NCBI GenBank assembly: GCA_022703505.1
Contig: JAKLDN010000002.1
Location: 372,001 to 436,000, forward strand
Direction: 5' to 3'
Length of the DNA stretch: 64,000 bases
Source: Spirochaetota bacterium
Lineage (GTDB): Bacteria > Spirochaetota > Spirochaetia > Treponematales > UBA12059
Below are positions 14,550 to 22,802 of this stretch, in pieces (within the stretch, counting starts at the first letter, position 1; every line of letters begins with the position of its first letter). The notes under the pieces were generated by a model that was given only the letters and a program-made list of their open reading frames with translations, had not been told where the DNA came from and did not search any database. The translations under genes were made by a program, and so were the position numbers.

Positions 14550-16538
14550 GAGGCGCAGGGCCACGTCCTCCCATTCCAGGTTTAACCGTTCCGCCTCGGC
14601 GTCCAGGGCCGCGGCGGCTTCCTGGAGGCGCTTCATCCGGGCCCCGTCGGAGTAGTTTTCCGGCTTGCCCATCTCCGCCTCCGCGGCCGCCTTCTGGGCC
14701 CCCAGGGTCGCGAGCCGGGCCAGGATCTCCTCCTCCCGCTTCTGGAGCCTGCGGAGGGCGGCCTTGCGGGCCTTCTCCTCCTCCCAGGACTGGGCGGTCC
14801 CGGAGGGTCGCGGGGAGCCCGTCCCGGCGGGCTGTCCGGCCCCCGGGGCGGCCTTCCCGGGGGAGACGGCCGGGCCGGACCGTACCGGGGCCGCCTTGCC
14901 GGCACCGGCCGCGGCTTCCGCGTCCAGGGCGGCGCGCTTTTCCCGGTAGTAGTCGTATCCCCCGGGGTAGAACCGGGGCACGGATCCGCACTCCAGCTCC
15001 AGGACCCGGTCGGCCAGCTCCTCCAGGAAGAAGCGGTCGTGGGACACGAAGAGGACCGTGCCCTCGAAGGCCTTCAGGGCCGACAAGAGGACGTCCTTGG
15101 AGTCCAGGTCCAGATGGTTCGTGGGCTCGTCCATGACCAGGAGGTTGGCGGGGTGGAGGAGCATCTTGAGCAAGGCCAGACGGGAGCGCTCGCCCCCGGA
15201 CAGGACACGGACGCTCTTGTAGATGTCGTCCCCCCGGAAGAGGAAGGCCCCCAGGAGGCCCCGGATCGAGGGGATCAGGTCCGTGGGGCAGACCGAGAGA
15301 GCCTCCTCCTCCACCGTCCGGGTGCCGTCCAGGGATTCCGCCACGTCCTGGGCGAAGTAGGCCGTGGTCACTCCGCTTCCCAGCCGCAGGGTCCCCCGGA
15401 AGTCACGATCGACCCCGGCGACGAGGCGCATCAGGGTGGACTTGCCCGCCCCGTTGCGGCCCACGAAGGCCACCTTCCACCCGGAATCCAGGGTCAGGGA
15501 GAGGTCCCGGACCACGGACTTGTCCCCGTAGGCCTTGGACAGGCCCTCGACGGTCAGGGCGATGCGCCCGCACTTGGGCGCCGGCGGGAACCGGAAATGG
15601 ATGCGCTTCATGCCCTCGGGGATCTCGATAGGCACGATCCGCTCCAGCTGCTTGACCCGGCTCTGCACCAGGGTCGCCTTGGAGGCCTGGTAGCGGAAGC
15701 GCCGGATGAAATCCTCCAGTTTGGCGATCTCCTCCTGCTGCTTCTCCCAGTCCTTGAGCAGGGTCTCGAGCTCCTGGGCCCGGGTCCGTTCGTAGGCGGA
15801 GTAGGTCCCCTCGTAGCGGGTCAGGCGGCCGTTCCAGAGCTCGTAGACCTGGGTGACCGCGGAGTCCAAGAAGGAGCGGTCGTGGGACACCACCACGAAG
15901 CCCCCGGGAAAGCCGCGCAGGAAATCCTCCAGCCAGTCCCGGGCCTCCAGGTCCAGGTAGTTCGTGGGCTCGTCCAGGAGCAGGATATCGGGATTCTCCA
16001 GGAGCACCTTGGCCAGGGCCACGCGCATCTGCCAGCCCCCGGAGAACTCCTCCACGGGGCGGTCCGGATCGCCGGCCTTGAAGCCCAGGCCCTGGAGCAC
16101 CTCCCGGATCCGGTCCTTCCGCCGCCAGTAGCCCGAGCCTTCGACCGCCTCGTGGAGGCGGTGGTGCTCCTCCACCAGGGCCAGGGTCCGCGGGTCGTCG
16201 GCCACGGACCCTTCCAGGCGGCGGCCGATCTCCTCCTGCTCCCGGACCAGGGCCTCCACGGACTGGTAGGCCCGCTCGGCCTCCTCGTAGACCGTGCAGC
16301 CCCGGTAGACCACCCCGGTCTGGGGCAGGTAGGAGATCCGGGCCCCCTTCTGGATGGCCCGGTCCCCGCCGTCGGGGGCGATGAGCCCCGCGGCGATCTT
16401 GAGCAGGGTGGTCTTTCCGGCTCCGTTCGGCCCCGCCAGGGCGGCCTTGGTTCCCGGCGCCAGGAAGAGGCTCGCGTTCTTCAGGATGTCCCGGTGCCCG
16501 AAGGCCAGGGAGACGTCGGTGAACTGTACGAACGCCAT
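14535..16538 (-). CDS. ABC-F family ATPase (ribosome-associated type)
   Basis: 667 residues with two ABC domains and no membrane segment. First domain: GPNGAGKTT, the signature FSGGWQMR and LLLDEPTNYLD. Second domain: GRNGAGKST, LSGGERSR and LVMDEPTNHLD. A helical linker of about 80 residues lies between (LEDFIRRFRYQASKATLVQSR), as in Uup/EttA-like translation factors. The C-terminal extension is Ala/Pro/Gly-rich and then coiled coil (EEEKARKAALRRLQKREEEI), like the DNA- or RNA-binding tail of Uup. The ATG at 16538 comes two bases after the lipoprotein stop with no ribosome site, so translation is probably coupled. Confidence 0.9.
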   Translation of the reverse strand: MAFVQFTDVSLAFGHRDILKNASLFLAPGTKAALAGPNGAGKTTLLKIAAGLIAPDGGDRAIQKGARISYLPQTGVVYRGCTVYEEAERAYQSVEALVREQEEIGRRLEGSVADDPRTLALVEEHHRLHEAVEGSGYWRRKDRIREVLQGLGFKAGDPDRPVEEFSGGWQMRVALAKVLLENPDILLLDEPTNYLDLEARDWLEDFLRGFPGGFVVVSHDRSFLDSAVTQVYELWNGRLTRYEGTYSAYERTRAQELETLLKDWEKQQEEIAKLEDFIRRFRYQASKATLVQSRVKQLERIVPIEIPEGMKRIHFRFPPAPKCGRIALTVEGLSKAYGDKSVVRDLSLTLDSGWKVAFVGRNGAGKSTLMRLVAGVDRDFRGTLRLGSGVTTAYFAQDVAESLDGTRTVEEEALSVCPTDLIPSIRGLLGAFLFRGDDIYKSVRVLSGGERSRLALLKMLLHPANLLVMDEPTNHLDLDSKDVLLSALKAFEGTVLFVSHDRFFLEELADRVLELECGSVPRFYPGGYDYYREKRAALDAEAAAGAGKAAPVRSGPAVSPGKAAPGAGQPAGTGSPRPSGTAQSWEEEKARKAALRRLQKREEEILARLATLGAQKAAAEAEMGKPENYSDGARMKRLQEAAAALDAEAERLNLEWEDVALRLSAEQ

Positions 16539-16540
16539 GT

Positions 16541-17935
16541 CTAGTTGGCGGACCTCCGGAACCGGATGCTCAGGGGGGGCTCGGACAGGGTGTTCACCAC
16601 GGACCACTCCTTGTCGATGGGACGCACGAGCTGGAGGTCCAGCCCGCCGGGGGTGGCTCGGTACACGAAATCCGCCCGGGGCCTCGCGCCACCGTCGAAG
16701 AAAAGGGACAGGCCTCCGTCCCATTCCCCCGCCAGGAGGGGGCCCGGGAAGAGCCCCAGGACGACCGCGCCGGCCTCGCCGGAATATTCCGGTATGCCCT
16801 CGGGGATCAGCTTGTCGTAGGCCGCCCAGGTGAAACGGCCGGATCGGGAGATCGTCAGGGCGCCCCACTCGTCGGAGACGAAGCGCTCCCCCTCGGCGAT
16901 CATGCGGGCCAGGGCGTTGGCCCTTCGGAGCTCCTCCCGGCGCACGATCTCCCGGATGTCCTGGTCGAAGACCGCGAAGGGGTGGGTTCCCGCCCCGTAG
17001 TCGGTCTCGATCGTCACCTCCAGGGATTCCGGGTCCGGGAAGCGGAGGGTCAGGGGGAGTCCCTCGAACCGGAAGGACCCGTCCGCCTGGGGAAGGATGT
17101 TCGTGTAGTTGAAGAACCGGGACGCCCCGGGGTACTCGATCCGGATCTGCCGCCGCACAGCGTCCGTGAAGATCCCGAACTGCGGGCCGAGGCGCTCCAG
17201 GTCCACCCGGCCCTGTTCGATCATGGTCTTGAAATACGCGGGGCGCCAGGTCCGGGAGAAGAGGAGGTCCAGGTCCGCGGCCGGATCCGGCCCGGATACC
17301 GCCGCGCCCGCGGCGGGACCCTCGGATTCGTCGTAGATCCTGAGCTGGTTCGAGAAGACGTAGCCCCGGGTCCCGTCCTCCCCCATGGCCAGGTACCAGT
17401 CCCCGGGCAGGGGTTTTCCGCCCGTGGTGACCTCCTCGCCCTCGGTCTTGGCCAGGAGTTTGATGGACTGGTCCCGGCGCATCCGGTACACCTGGTTGGC
17501 CAGGTTTCTGGGCTCGTCCCGGAGTACGAGGCCGTCCCGGAGGGCCACGGCGTAGAGGCGGGCGCTGGGTTCGAATTCCCGGGCCCGGGCCTCGGCTTCC
17601 CGTTTCCGCCGGAAGAGTTCGATCTTCCAGACGGGCACCTCGGCCTTCTTCCGGGTGGCGGGGTTTTCCACGACGTAGGTATGGTTGATGTTCGACTTGA
17701 TGAAGACCGGCACCACCGTGCCTGCGGGTACCCGTTCGGGGGAGGGGGCCTCGAGCCCCGTTCCGGTGTCCTGCCCGTCGGGGGTCGCTTCCTCCTCGGG
17801 TACGGGCGCCGCCTCCGTCCCCTCGAAGTACCAGAGCACGACCCCCCAGCCCAGCCTGCGGGAACACCCCGTCAGGGAGAGGGCCAGGAGCAAGGCTCCG
17901 GCGAGGAGGACTAAGCTGCGGCGGGCGGGACTCAT
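16541..17935 (-). CDS. Lipoprotein with SH3-like region
   Basis: 464 residues. Signal sequence with lipobox LSLTGC (Cys at about residue 24). After a Pro/Glu-rich linker, residues around 115-215 resemble a bacterial SH3-like segment (LYAVALRDGLVLRDEP ... IKLLAKTEGEEV ... GDWYLAMGEDGTRGYVFSNQL). The remainder is a beta-rich domain I cannot assign. Probably anchored on the periplasmic side and binding peptidoglycan or a surface ligand, by inference. A TTGATG-18-TAGACT promoter ends seven bases before the ATG. It leads a two-gene unit with the ABC-F gene. Confidence 0.7.
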   Translation of the reverse strand: MSPARRSLVLLAGALLLALSLTGCSRRLGWGVVLWYFEGTEAAPVPEEEATPDGQDTGTGLEAPSPERVPAGTVVPVFIKSNINHTYVVENPATRKKAEVPVWKIELFRRKREAEARAREFEPSARLYAVALRDGLVLRDEPRNLANQVYRMRRDQSIKLLAKTEGEEVTTGGKPLPGDWYLAMGEDGTRGYVFSNQLRIYDESEGPAAGAAVSGPDPAADLDLLFSRTWRPAYFKTMIEQGRVDLERLGPQFGIFTDAVRRQIRIEYPGASRFFNYTNILPQADGSFRFEGLPLTLRFPDPESLEVTIETDYGAGTHPFAVFDQDIREIVRREELRRANALARMIAEGERFVSDEWGALTISRSGRFTWAAYDKLIPEGIPEYSGEAGAVVLGLFPGPLLAGEWDGGLSLFFDGGARPRADFVYRATPGGLDLQLVRPIDKEWSVVNTLSEPPLSIRFRRSAN

Positions 17936-17942
17936 GGGGGCC

Positions 17943-17972
17943 AGTCTACAACGCGTCCGGGGAATTCATCAA
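17943..17972 (-). promoter_or_regulatory. Promoter of the SH3-like lipoprotein gene
   Basis: Minus strand TTGATG (17972-17967), 18 bases, TAGACT (17948-17943), then seven bases to the ATG at 17935. Confidence 0.6.
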
Positions 17973-17988
17973 TACGAACCGCGAAGGC

Positions 17989-18018
17989 TTGCGCGGACCT
18001 CTCCGGGGCGGACATACT
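17989..18018 (+). promoter_or_regulatory. Promoter of the ROK-ppx-ppk-feo operon
   Basis: TTGCGC (17989-17994), 18 bases, CATACT (18013-18018), then seven bases to the ATG at 18026. It is divergent from the lipoprotein promoter. Confidence 0.5.
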
Positions 18019-18025
18019 TCAAGGC

Positions 18026-19084
18026 ATGGAGGACGCCATGGCAGCCGAAACCGGTTTCGTCGCGGGCATCGACCTGGGGGCCACCAAGATCCTGGCGGCG
18101 GTCTTCGACCGGGGGATGAAGGTCCGGGCCCAGGCCAAGGTCAAGACGCCCGGGAGCGGCTCGGCGGACCAGGTCCTGGCGGCAATCCTGTCCGCCCTGG
18201 ACATCGCCCTGGCCGAGCTCGACCTGAAACGGAGCGACCTGGAGGGCCTGGGGGTGGCGGTCCCCTCCCCGGTGAACCGCAGGAAGGGCATCGTCCTTTC
18301 CACCCCGAACATGGGGATGAAGGACTTTCCCCTCCGGGACCGCCTGGCCGGGCTCTCGGGTCTGCCGGTGGCCCTGGAGAACGACGTCCAGGCCGGGACC
18401 CTGGGGGAGCTCCGGGGGGGAGCCCTCCGGGGGAAGAAGTACGCGGCCGCCTTCTTCGTGGGCACCGGGATCGGGGGCGGCCTCGTCCTGGACGGCAGGC
18501 TGTACCGGGGCTCCACGGGCTCCGCGGGGGAGCTGGGGCACATGATCCTCCAGGACGGCGGGGCCCTGTGCGGCTGCGGCCGCCGGGGCTGCCTTGAGGC
18601 CCTGGCCTCCCGGACGGCCATGGCCCGGGACGCCGTGGCAGCAGCGGCCTCCGGCAAGGCCCCGATCCTGCTGGACCACGCGGGCACGGACTTCCGCAAG
18701 TACCGGAGCTCCGCCTTCGCCCGGAGCGTGGAGTCCGGGGAGAAGGCGATCGAGCGAATCGTGGAGAGGTCCGCGTACTGGCTGGGGGTCGGGGCGGCCA
18801 ACGTCACCGCGGTGCTCAACCCCGAGGCGGTGCTCCTGGGGGGCGGGATGGTGGCCCGCTTCCCGGATCTGTACAAGGATATAGCATTCAGGTCCCTGAA
18901 GGACCACCTGATGCCGGCCCTGGGGGGCACGGTGGAGCTCTTGATCACCAAGCTGGGGGACCTCGCGGTGCCTCTGGGCGCGGCCTGGGCCAGCCGCGAT
19001 CTCGCGGCCGGCCGCGAATCCGCGGCCGCCCGGGAGGTCACGGGCGCCCGGGAGGACATGGACGGACAGGAGGCGGCGGAATGA
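18026..19084 (+). CDS. ROK-family sugar kinase (glucokinase-like)
   Basis: 352 residues. ATP-binding GIDLGATKI at the N-terminus, VPSPVN, the catalytic ENDVQAGTLGE region, FVGTGIGGG, and the ROK zinc site GHM...CGCGRRGCLE. All signature residues are present, so an active hexose kinase is likely; glucose is the default substrate but others are possible. The protein has an extended charged C-terminus of about 30 residues. It is the first gene of a five-gene operon and overlaps ppx by ATGA. Confidence 0.85.
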   Translation: MEDAMAAETGFVAGIDLGATKILAAVFDRGMKVRAQAKVKTPGSGSADQVLAAILSALDIALAELDLKRSDLEGLGVAVPSPVNRRKGIVLSTPNMGMKDFPLRDRLAGLSGLPVALENDVQAGTLGELRGGALRGKKYAAAFFVGTGIGGGLVLDGRLYRGSTGSAGELGHMILQDGGALCGCGRRGCLEALASRTAMARDAVAAAASGKAPILLDHAGTDFRKYRSSAFARSVESGEKAIERIVERSAYWLGVGAANVTAVLNPEAVLLGGGMVARFPDLYKDIAFRSLKDHLMPALGGTVELLITKLGDLAVPLGAAWASRDLAAGRESAAAREVTGAREDMDGQEAAE

Positions 19085-20619
19085 GCGGGCAGAAGGCCCT
19101 GGCGGTGGTGGAGGTGGGGTCCACGGGGATACGGCTGATCGTGGCCGCCGTGGAAGCCTCCGGGGAATACCGGGTCCTGGACCACGCGGGCAAGCCGGTC
19201 CAGCTGGGCCGGGACGTATTCGTCTCGGGCTCCGTCAGCCGGGCTTCCATGCTGGAGGTCATCGCCGTGCTCCGGGGCTTCCGGGAGCTCCTGCGGACCT
19301 ACGGGATCGAGCCCAAGGACGCCCGGGTGATCGCCACCAGCGCCCTGCGGGAGGCGGACAACCGGGACACCTTCACGGACCGGATAGCCCTGCAGACGGG
19401 GTTCTCGGTGGACATCGTGGAGGACATCGAGGAGAACCACCTGATGTACCTGGCGGTCCAGAAGGCCCTGGGGGAGGAGTTCCGCTCCCTGGCCCGGGGG
19501 AACGCCCTGATCATCGAGGTGGGGGGCGGGTCCACGGAGCTCATGCTCCTGCGCCGGGGGCGAATGACGGCCGCCCACTCCCTGCGGATCGGCACCATCC
19601 GGGTGGACGAGCAGGTCCGGGCCGCCATGGGGTCTCCGGCCTACCTGGAGCGCTACCTCACGGACAACGTCCGCACCACCTGCGACAACCTCGACTCGGA
19701 GATGCCCCTGGCCACGGTCCGGAATTTCGTGGTTATCGGCAGCGACGCCCGCTTCGCGGCCCGGGCCGCGGGTACCCGGTCCGAAAGCGGGGACTACTAC
19801 GTCGTGCCCCGGGAATCCTTCGACCGCTTCGTCGGGGAGATCCAGGAGCTCCGGGTCGAGGAGATCGCGGCCAAGTACCGGGTGGCGCACGGCGAGGCGG
19901 AGGGCTATTCCGTGGGTCTCCTGATCACCAAGCTCTTCCTGGAGCGGACGGCCGCGGAGGAGCTGATCGTCCCCTTCGTGTCCATCCGGGACGGATACCT
20001 GATGCGGATCACCCAGGGCCCCTCGGCCTCCCTGGAGAACGAGCTGCACCGGCAGGTGGTGGCCTCCACCCTGGCCCTGGGCCGCCGCTACCACTTCGAC
20101 GAGGAGCACGCCCAGCACGTCTCGGAGCTGGCCCTGGAGCTCTTCGACCGCCTGGCGGACGAGCACGGCCTGGGGAAGCGGGAGCGCCTGCTCCTGGAGA
20201 TCGCGGGCCTCCTGCACGACGTCGGCACCTTCATCCGCACCAGCGGCCACCACAAGCACTCGGAGTACATCATCGCCAACAGCGAGATCTTCGGGCTCCA
20301 GCGGGACGACCTGACCATCATCGCCAACTGCGCCCGGTACCACCGGAAGGCCAGCCCCTCCTCGGCCCACCCCAGCTTCATGAGCCTGTCCCGGGAGGAC
20401 CGGATCCTGGTCCTCAAGCTCTCCGCCCTCCTGCGGGTGGCGGACGCCCTGGACCGGGGACATACCCAGCGGGTCCGGATCGCGGACACGGAGCGCAAGG
20501 AGGACCACCTGGTCATCCGGGTCGAGGACGGGGGGGAGCTCACCCTGGAGCGGTTGTCCCTGGAGGAAAAAGGGGATATGTTCGAGGACGTGTTCGGCAT
20601 CAAGGCGGTTCTGGCATGA
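19081..20619 (+). CDS. ppx: Exopolyphosphatase / pppGpp phosphatase family protein with HD domain
   Basis: 512 residues. An ASKHA-fold N-terminal part with VVEVGSTGIRLIV and IIEVGGGSTEL phosphate-binding loops (the Glu in EVGGGS is catalytic) is followed by an HD-type helical domain (HAQHVSELALELFD, LLHDVGTFI, HHKHSEYII). The layout is the long Ppx/GppA form. It releases phosphate from polyphosphate chains or from pppGpp. Overlap by ATGA with both the upstream kinase and the downstream ppk, its biosynthetic counterpart, makes a polyphosphate role the better guess. Confidence 0.88.
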   Translation: MSGQKALAVVEVGSTGIRLIVAAVEASGEYRVLDHAGKPVQLGRDVFVSGSVSRASMLEVIAVLRGFRELLRTYGIEPKDARVIATSALREADNRDTFTDRIALQTGFSVDIVEDIEENHLMYLAVQKALGEEFRSLARGNALIIEVGGGSTELMLLRRGRMTAAHSLRIGTIRVDEQVRAAMGSPAYLERYLTDNVRTTCDNLDSEMPLATVRNFVVIGSDARFAARAAGTRSESGDYYVVPRESFDRFVGEIQELRVEEIAAKYRVAHGEAEGYSVGLLITKLFLERTAAEELIVPFVSIRDGYLMRITQGPSASLENELHRQVVASTLALGRRYHFDEEHAQHVSELALELFDRLADEHGLGKRERLLLEIAGLLHDVGTFIRTSGHHKHSEYIIANSEIFGLQRDDLTIIANCARYHRKASPSSAHPSFMSLSREDRILVLKLSALLRVADALDRGHTQRVRIADTERKEDHLVIRVEDGGELTLERLSLEEKGDMFEDVFGIKAVLA

Positions 20620-22802
20620 TTCGTGACCGGTTCTTCAATCGCGAGCTTTCCTGGCTGGAGTTCAACGACCGGGTCCTGGAGGAGGGGCTGGATCCCTCCA
20701 ATCCCCCCCTGGAGCGGCTCAAGTTCCTTTCCATCGTGTCCTCCAACATGGACGAGTTCTTCATGGTCCGCGTGGCGGGCATCAAGGCCCAGATCCGGGA
20801 CCGGGACGAGACCCGGGACGCGGCGGGCCTCTCGCCGGAGGAACAGCTGGCTGCGATATCCGCCCGGGTCCGGGAGATCCAGACCCGGCAGTACCGCTGC
20901 CTGACCGAGGATATCTTCCCCGCCCTGGCGGCCGAGGGGTTGTGCGTCGTGCGCCCCTCGGACTGGACGGGCTCGGAGCTCCGGTGGCTGGAGGCCTGGT
21001 TCGCCCGCAACATCCTGCCGGTCCTGACTCCCCTGCGCATGGACGACGGGGAGGGCGTGCCCTCCACGGGCAACCTCCGCATGCACGCGGCCTTCCTGCT
21101 GGAACCCCCGGAGGTTCCCGACGGGGCGGATCCGGCCGGAGGGGCTCCGGAGGGGGCCGGCGGACCGGGCGGTGTCTCCGGCCTCATGGGGGAGGCCCCC
21201 GACGGGAGGCCCCGGCTGGTCATGGTCACGGTGCCGCCCAACCTGGACCGTTTCGTCCGCATCCCCTCGGAGTCCGGGCGCACCCACCTTGCCCTCCTGG
21301 ACGAGGTGATCCTGACCCTGGGGCACGCCCTGTTCCCGGGCTACCGGGTCCTGGAGCGGAACCTCTTCAAGGTGGCCCGGGACGCGGCCATCGGCGTGGA
21401 CGAGGGCCGGGATGACGACTTCGTGGCGGCCATGGAGGAGGTCCTGGCCAACCGCCAGAATTCCTGGCCCGTGCGGATGACCCTGGGGCTGGAGAGCCCG
21501 GCCCTCCGGGAACGGCTCCGGGAGGTCCTCGGGCTCTCGGAAGAGGACGTGTACGAACTGGCCGGACCGATCGACCTCCGGTCCTTCATGGAGCTGGCCA
21601 CCATGAAGGGCTTCGACCGCCTGCGCTACCCGGCCCGCAAACCCGTGGAGGGCTACGAGTTCTCCGAGGACAACTCCATCTTCGACCAGATCCGCAAGGG
21701 GGATCTCCTTCTGCATGTGCCCTACGAGTCCTTCGCCCCGGTGGAGGAGTTCGTGCGCGCCGCCGCGGACGACCCCAACGTCCTGGCGGTCAAGATGACC
21801 CTGTACCGGACTTCCGGGGATTCCCCCCTGGTCCGGTCCCTGACCCGGGCCGCCGGCAAGGGGAAGCAGGTCACGGTGATGGTGGAACTCAAGGCGCGCT
21901 TCGACGAGGCCAAGAATATCGAGTGGGCCTCCAGCCTGGAGCAGGCCGGGGCGGTGGTGGTCTACGGAGTGGCCCGCCTCAAGGTCCACGCCAAGGCCTG
22001 CCTGGTGGTCCGCCGGGAGGAGGACGGCTCCATCCTCCGGTACGTCCACCTGTCCACGGGCAACTACAACGACAAGACCGCCCGGCTCTACTCGGACCTC
22101 TCCTTCTTTACCATCAACGAGACCCTCTGCCGGGAGGCGGGGATCTTCTTCAACATGCTCACCGGGCTGTCCGCGGTGGAGGAGCTCCGGACCCTGGCCA
22201 TGGCCCCCTTCAGCCTCAAGCGGCGGATCATCGCCATGATCGACCGGGAGGCGGACTGGAGTTCCCCGGAGACCCCGGGCCTGATCATGGCCAAGATGAA
22301 CTCCCTCTGCGATCCCGACGTGGTCGCCGCCCTCTACCGGGCCTCCCGCAAGGGGGTTCGGATCCTGCTCAACGTCCGGGGGATCTGCATCCTGGTCCCC
22401 GGGGTCGAGGGGCTCTCGGAGACCGTCACGGTGGTATCCGTGGTGGGCCGGTTCCTGGAGCACTCCCGGATCTTCTACTTCCGGAACGGGGGGGCCGAGG
22501 AGCTCTACCTGGCCTCCGCGGACTGGATGCCCCGCAACCTGGAACGCCGGGTGGAGCTCATGTTCCCGGTGCCCGATCCCGCTGCCCGGGACCGGGTGCT
22601 TTCCATCCTCCAGGCCTATTTCCGGGATACCGTGAAGGCCCGGATCCTCCTTCCCTCCGGGGCGTGGGAGCGCAGGCTCCCCGAGCCCGGCCGGGAGCCC
22701 TTCTCCGCCCAGGACTGGTTCTGGGAGTCCGAGCGGAACCGGTTCCGGGAGGAGTCCGAGGCCGAGGAGAGGGTCTTGACCGTGCGCAGGCGAGCCCCGT
22801 GA
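20616..22802 (+). CDS. ppk1: Polyphosphate kinase
   Basis: 728 residues, full length for PPK1. N-terminal FFNRELSWLEFNDRVLEE and the NMDEFFMVRV signature, then the two phospholipase-D-like catalytic halves with the autophosphorylated His in LKVHAKACLV and a second His in FLEHSRIFYF; GNYNDKTARLYSD is also present. It reversibly polymerises the gamma phosphate of ATP. A Gly/Pro-rich insertion (about residues 168-195) is not typical of the family. It is sandwiched between ppx and feoB with four-base overlaps at both ends. Confidence 0.95.
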   Translation: MIRDRFFNRELSWLEFNDRVLEEGLDPSNPPLERLKFLSIVSSNMDEFFMVRVAGIKAQIRDRDETRDAAGLSPEEQLAAISARVREIQTRQYRCLTEDIFPALAAEGLCVVRPSDWTGSELRWLEAWFARNILPVLTPLRMDDGEGVPSTGNLRMHAAFLLEPPEVPDGADPAGGAPEGAGGPGGVSGLMGEAPDGRPRLVMVTVPPNLDRFVRIPSESGRTHLALLDEVILTLGHALFPGYRVLERNLFKVARDAAIGVDEGRDDDFVAAMEEVLANRQNSWPVRMTLGLESPALRERLREVLGLSEEDVYELAGPIDLRSFMELATMKGFDRLRYPARKPVEGYEFSEDNSIFDQIRKGDLLLHVPYESFAPVEEFVRAAADDPNVLAVKMTLYRTSGDSPLVRSLTRAAGKGKQVTVMVELKARFDEAKNIEWASSLEQAGAVVVYGVARLKVHAKACLVVRREEDGSILRYVHLSTGNYNDKTARLYSDLSFFTINETLCREAGIFFNMLTGLSAVEELRTLAMAPFSLKRRIIAMIDREADWSSPETPGLIMAKMNSLCDPDVVAALYRASRKGVRILLNVRGICILVPGVEGLSETVTVVSVVGRFLEHSRIFYFRNGGAEELYLASADWMPRNLERRVELMFPVPDPAARDRVLSILQAYFRDTVKARILLPSGAWERRLPEPGREPFSAQDWFWESERNRFREESEAEERVLTVRRRAP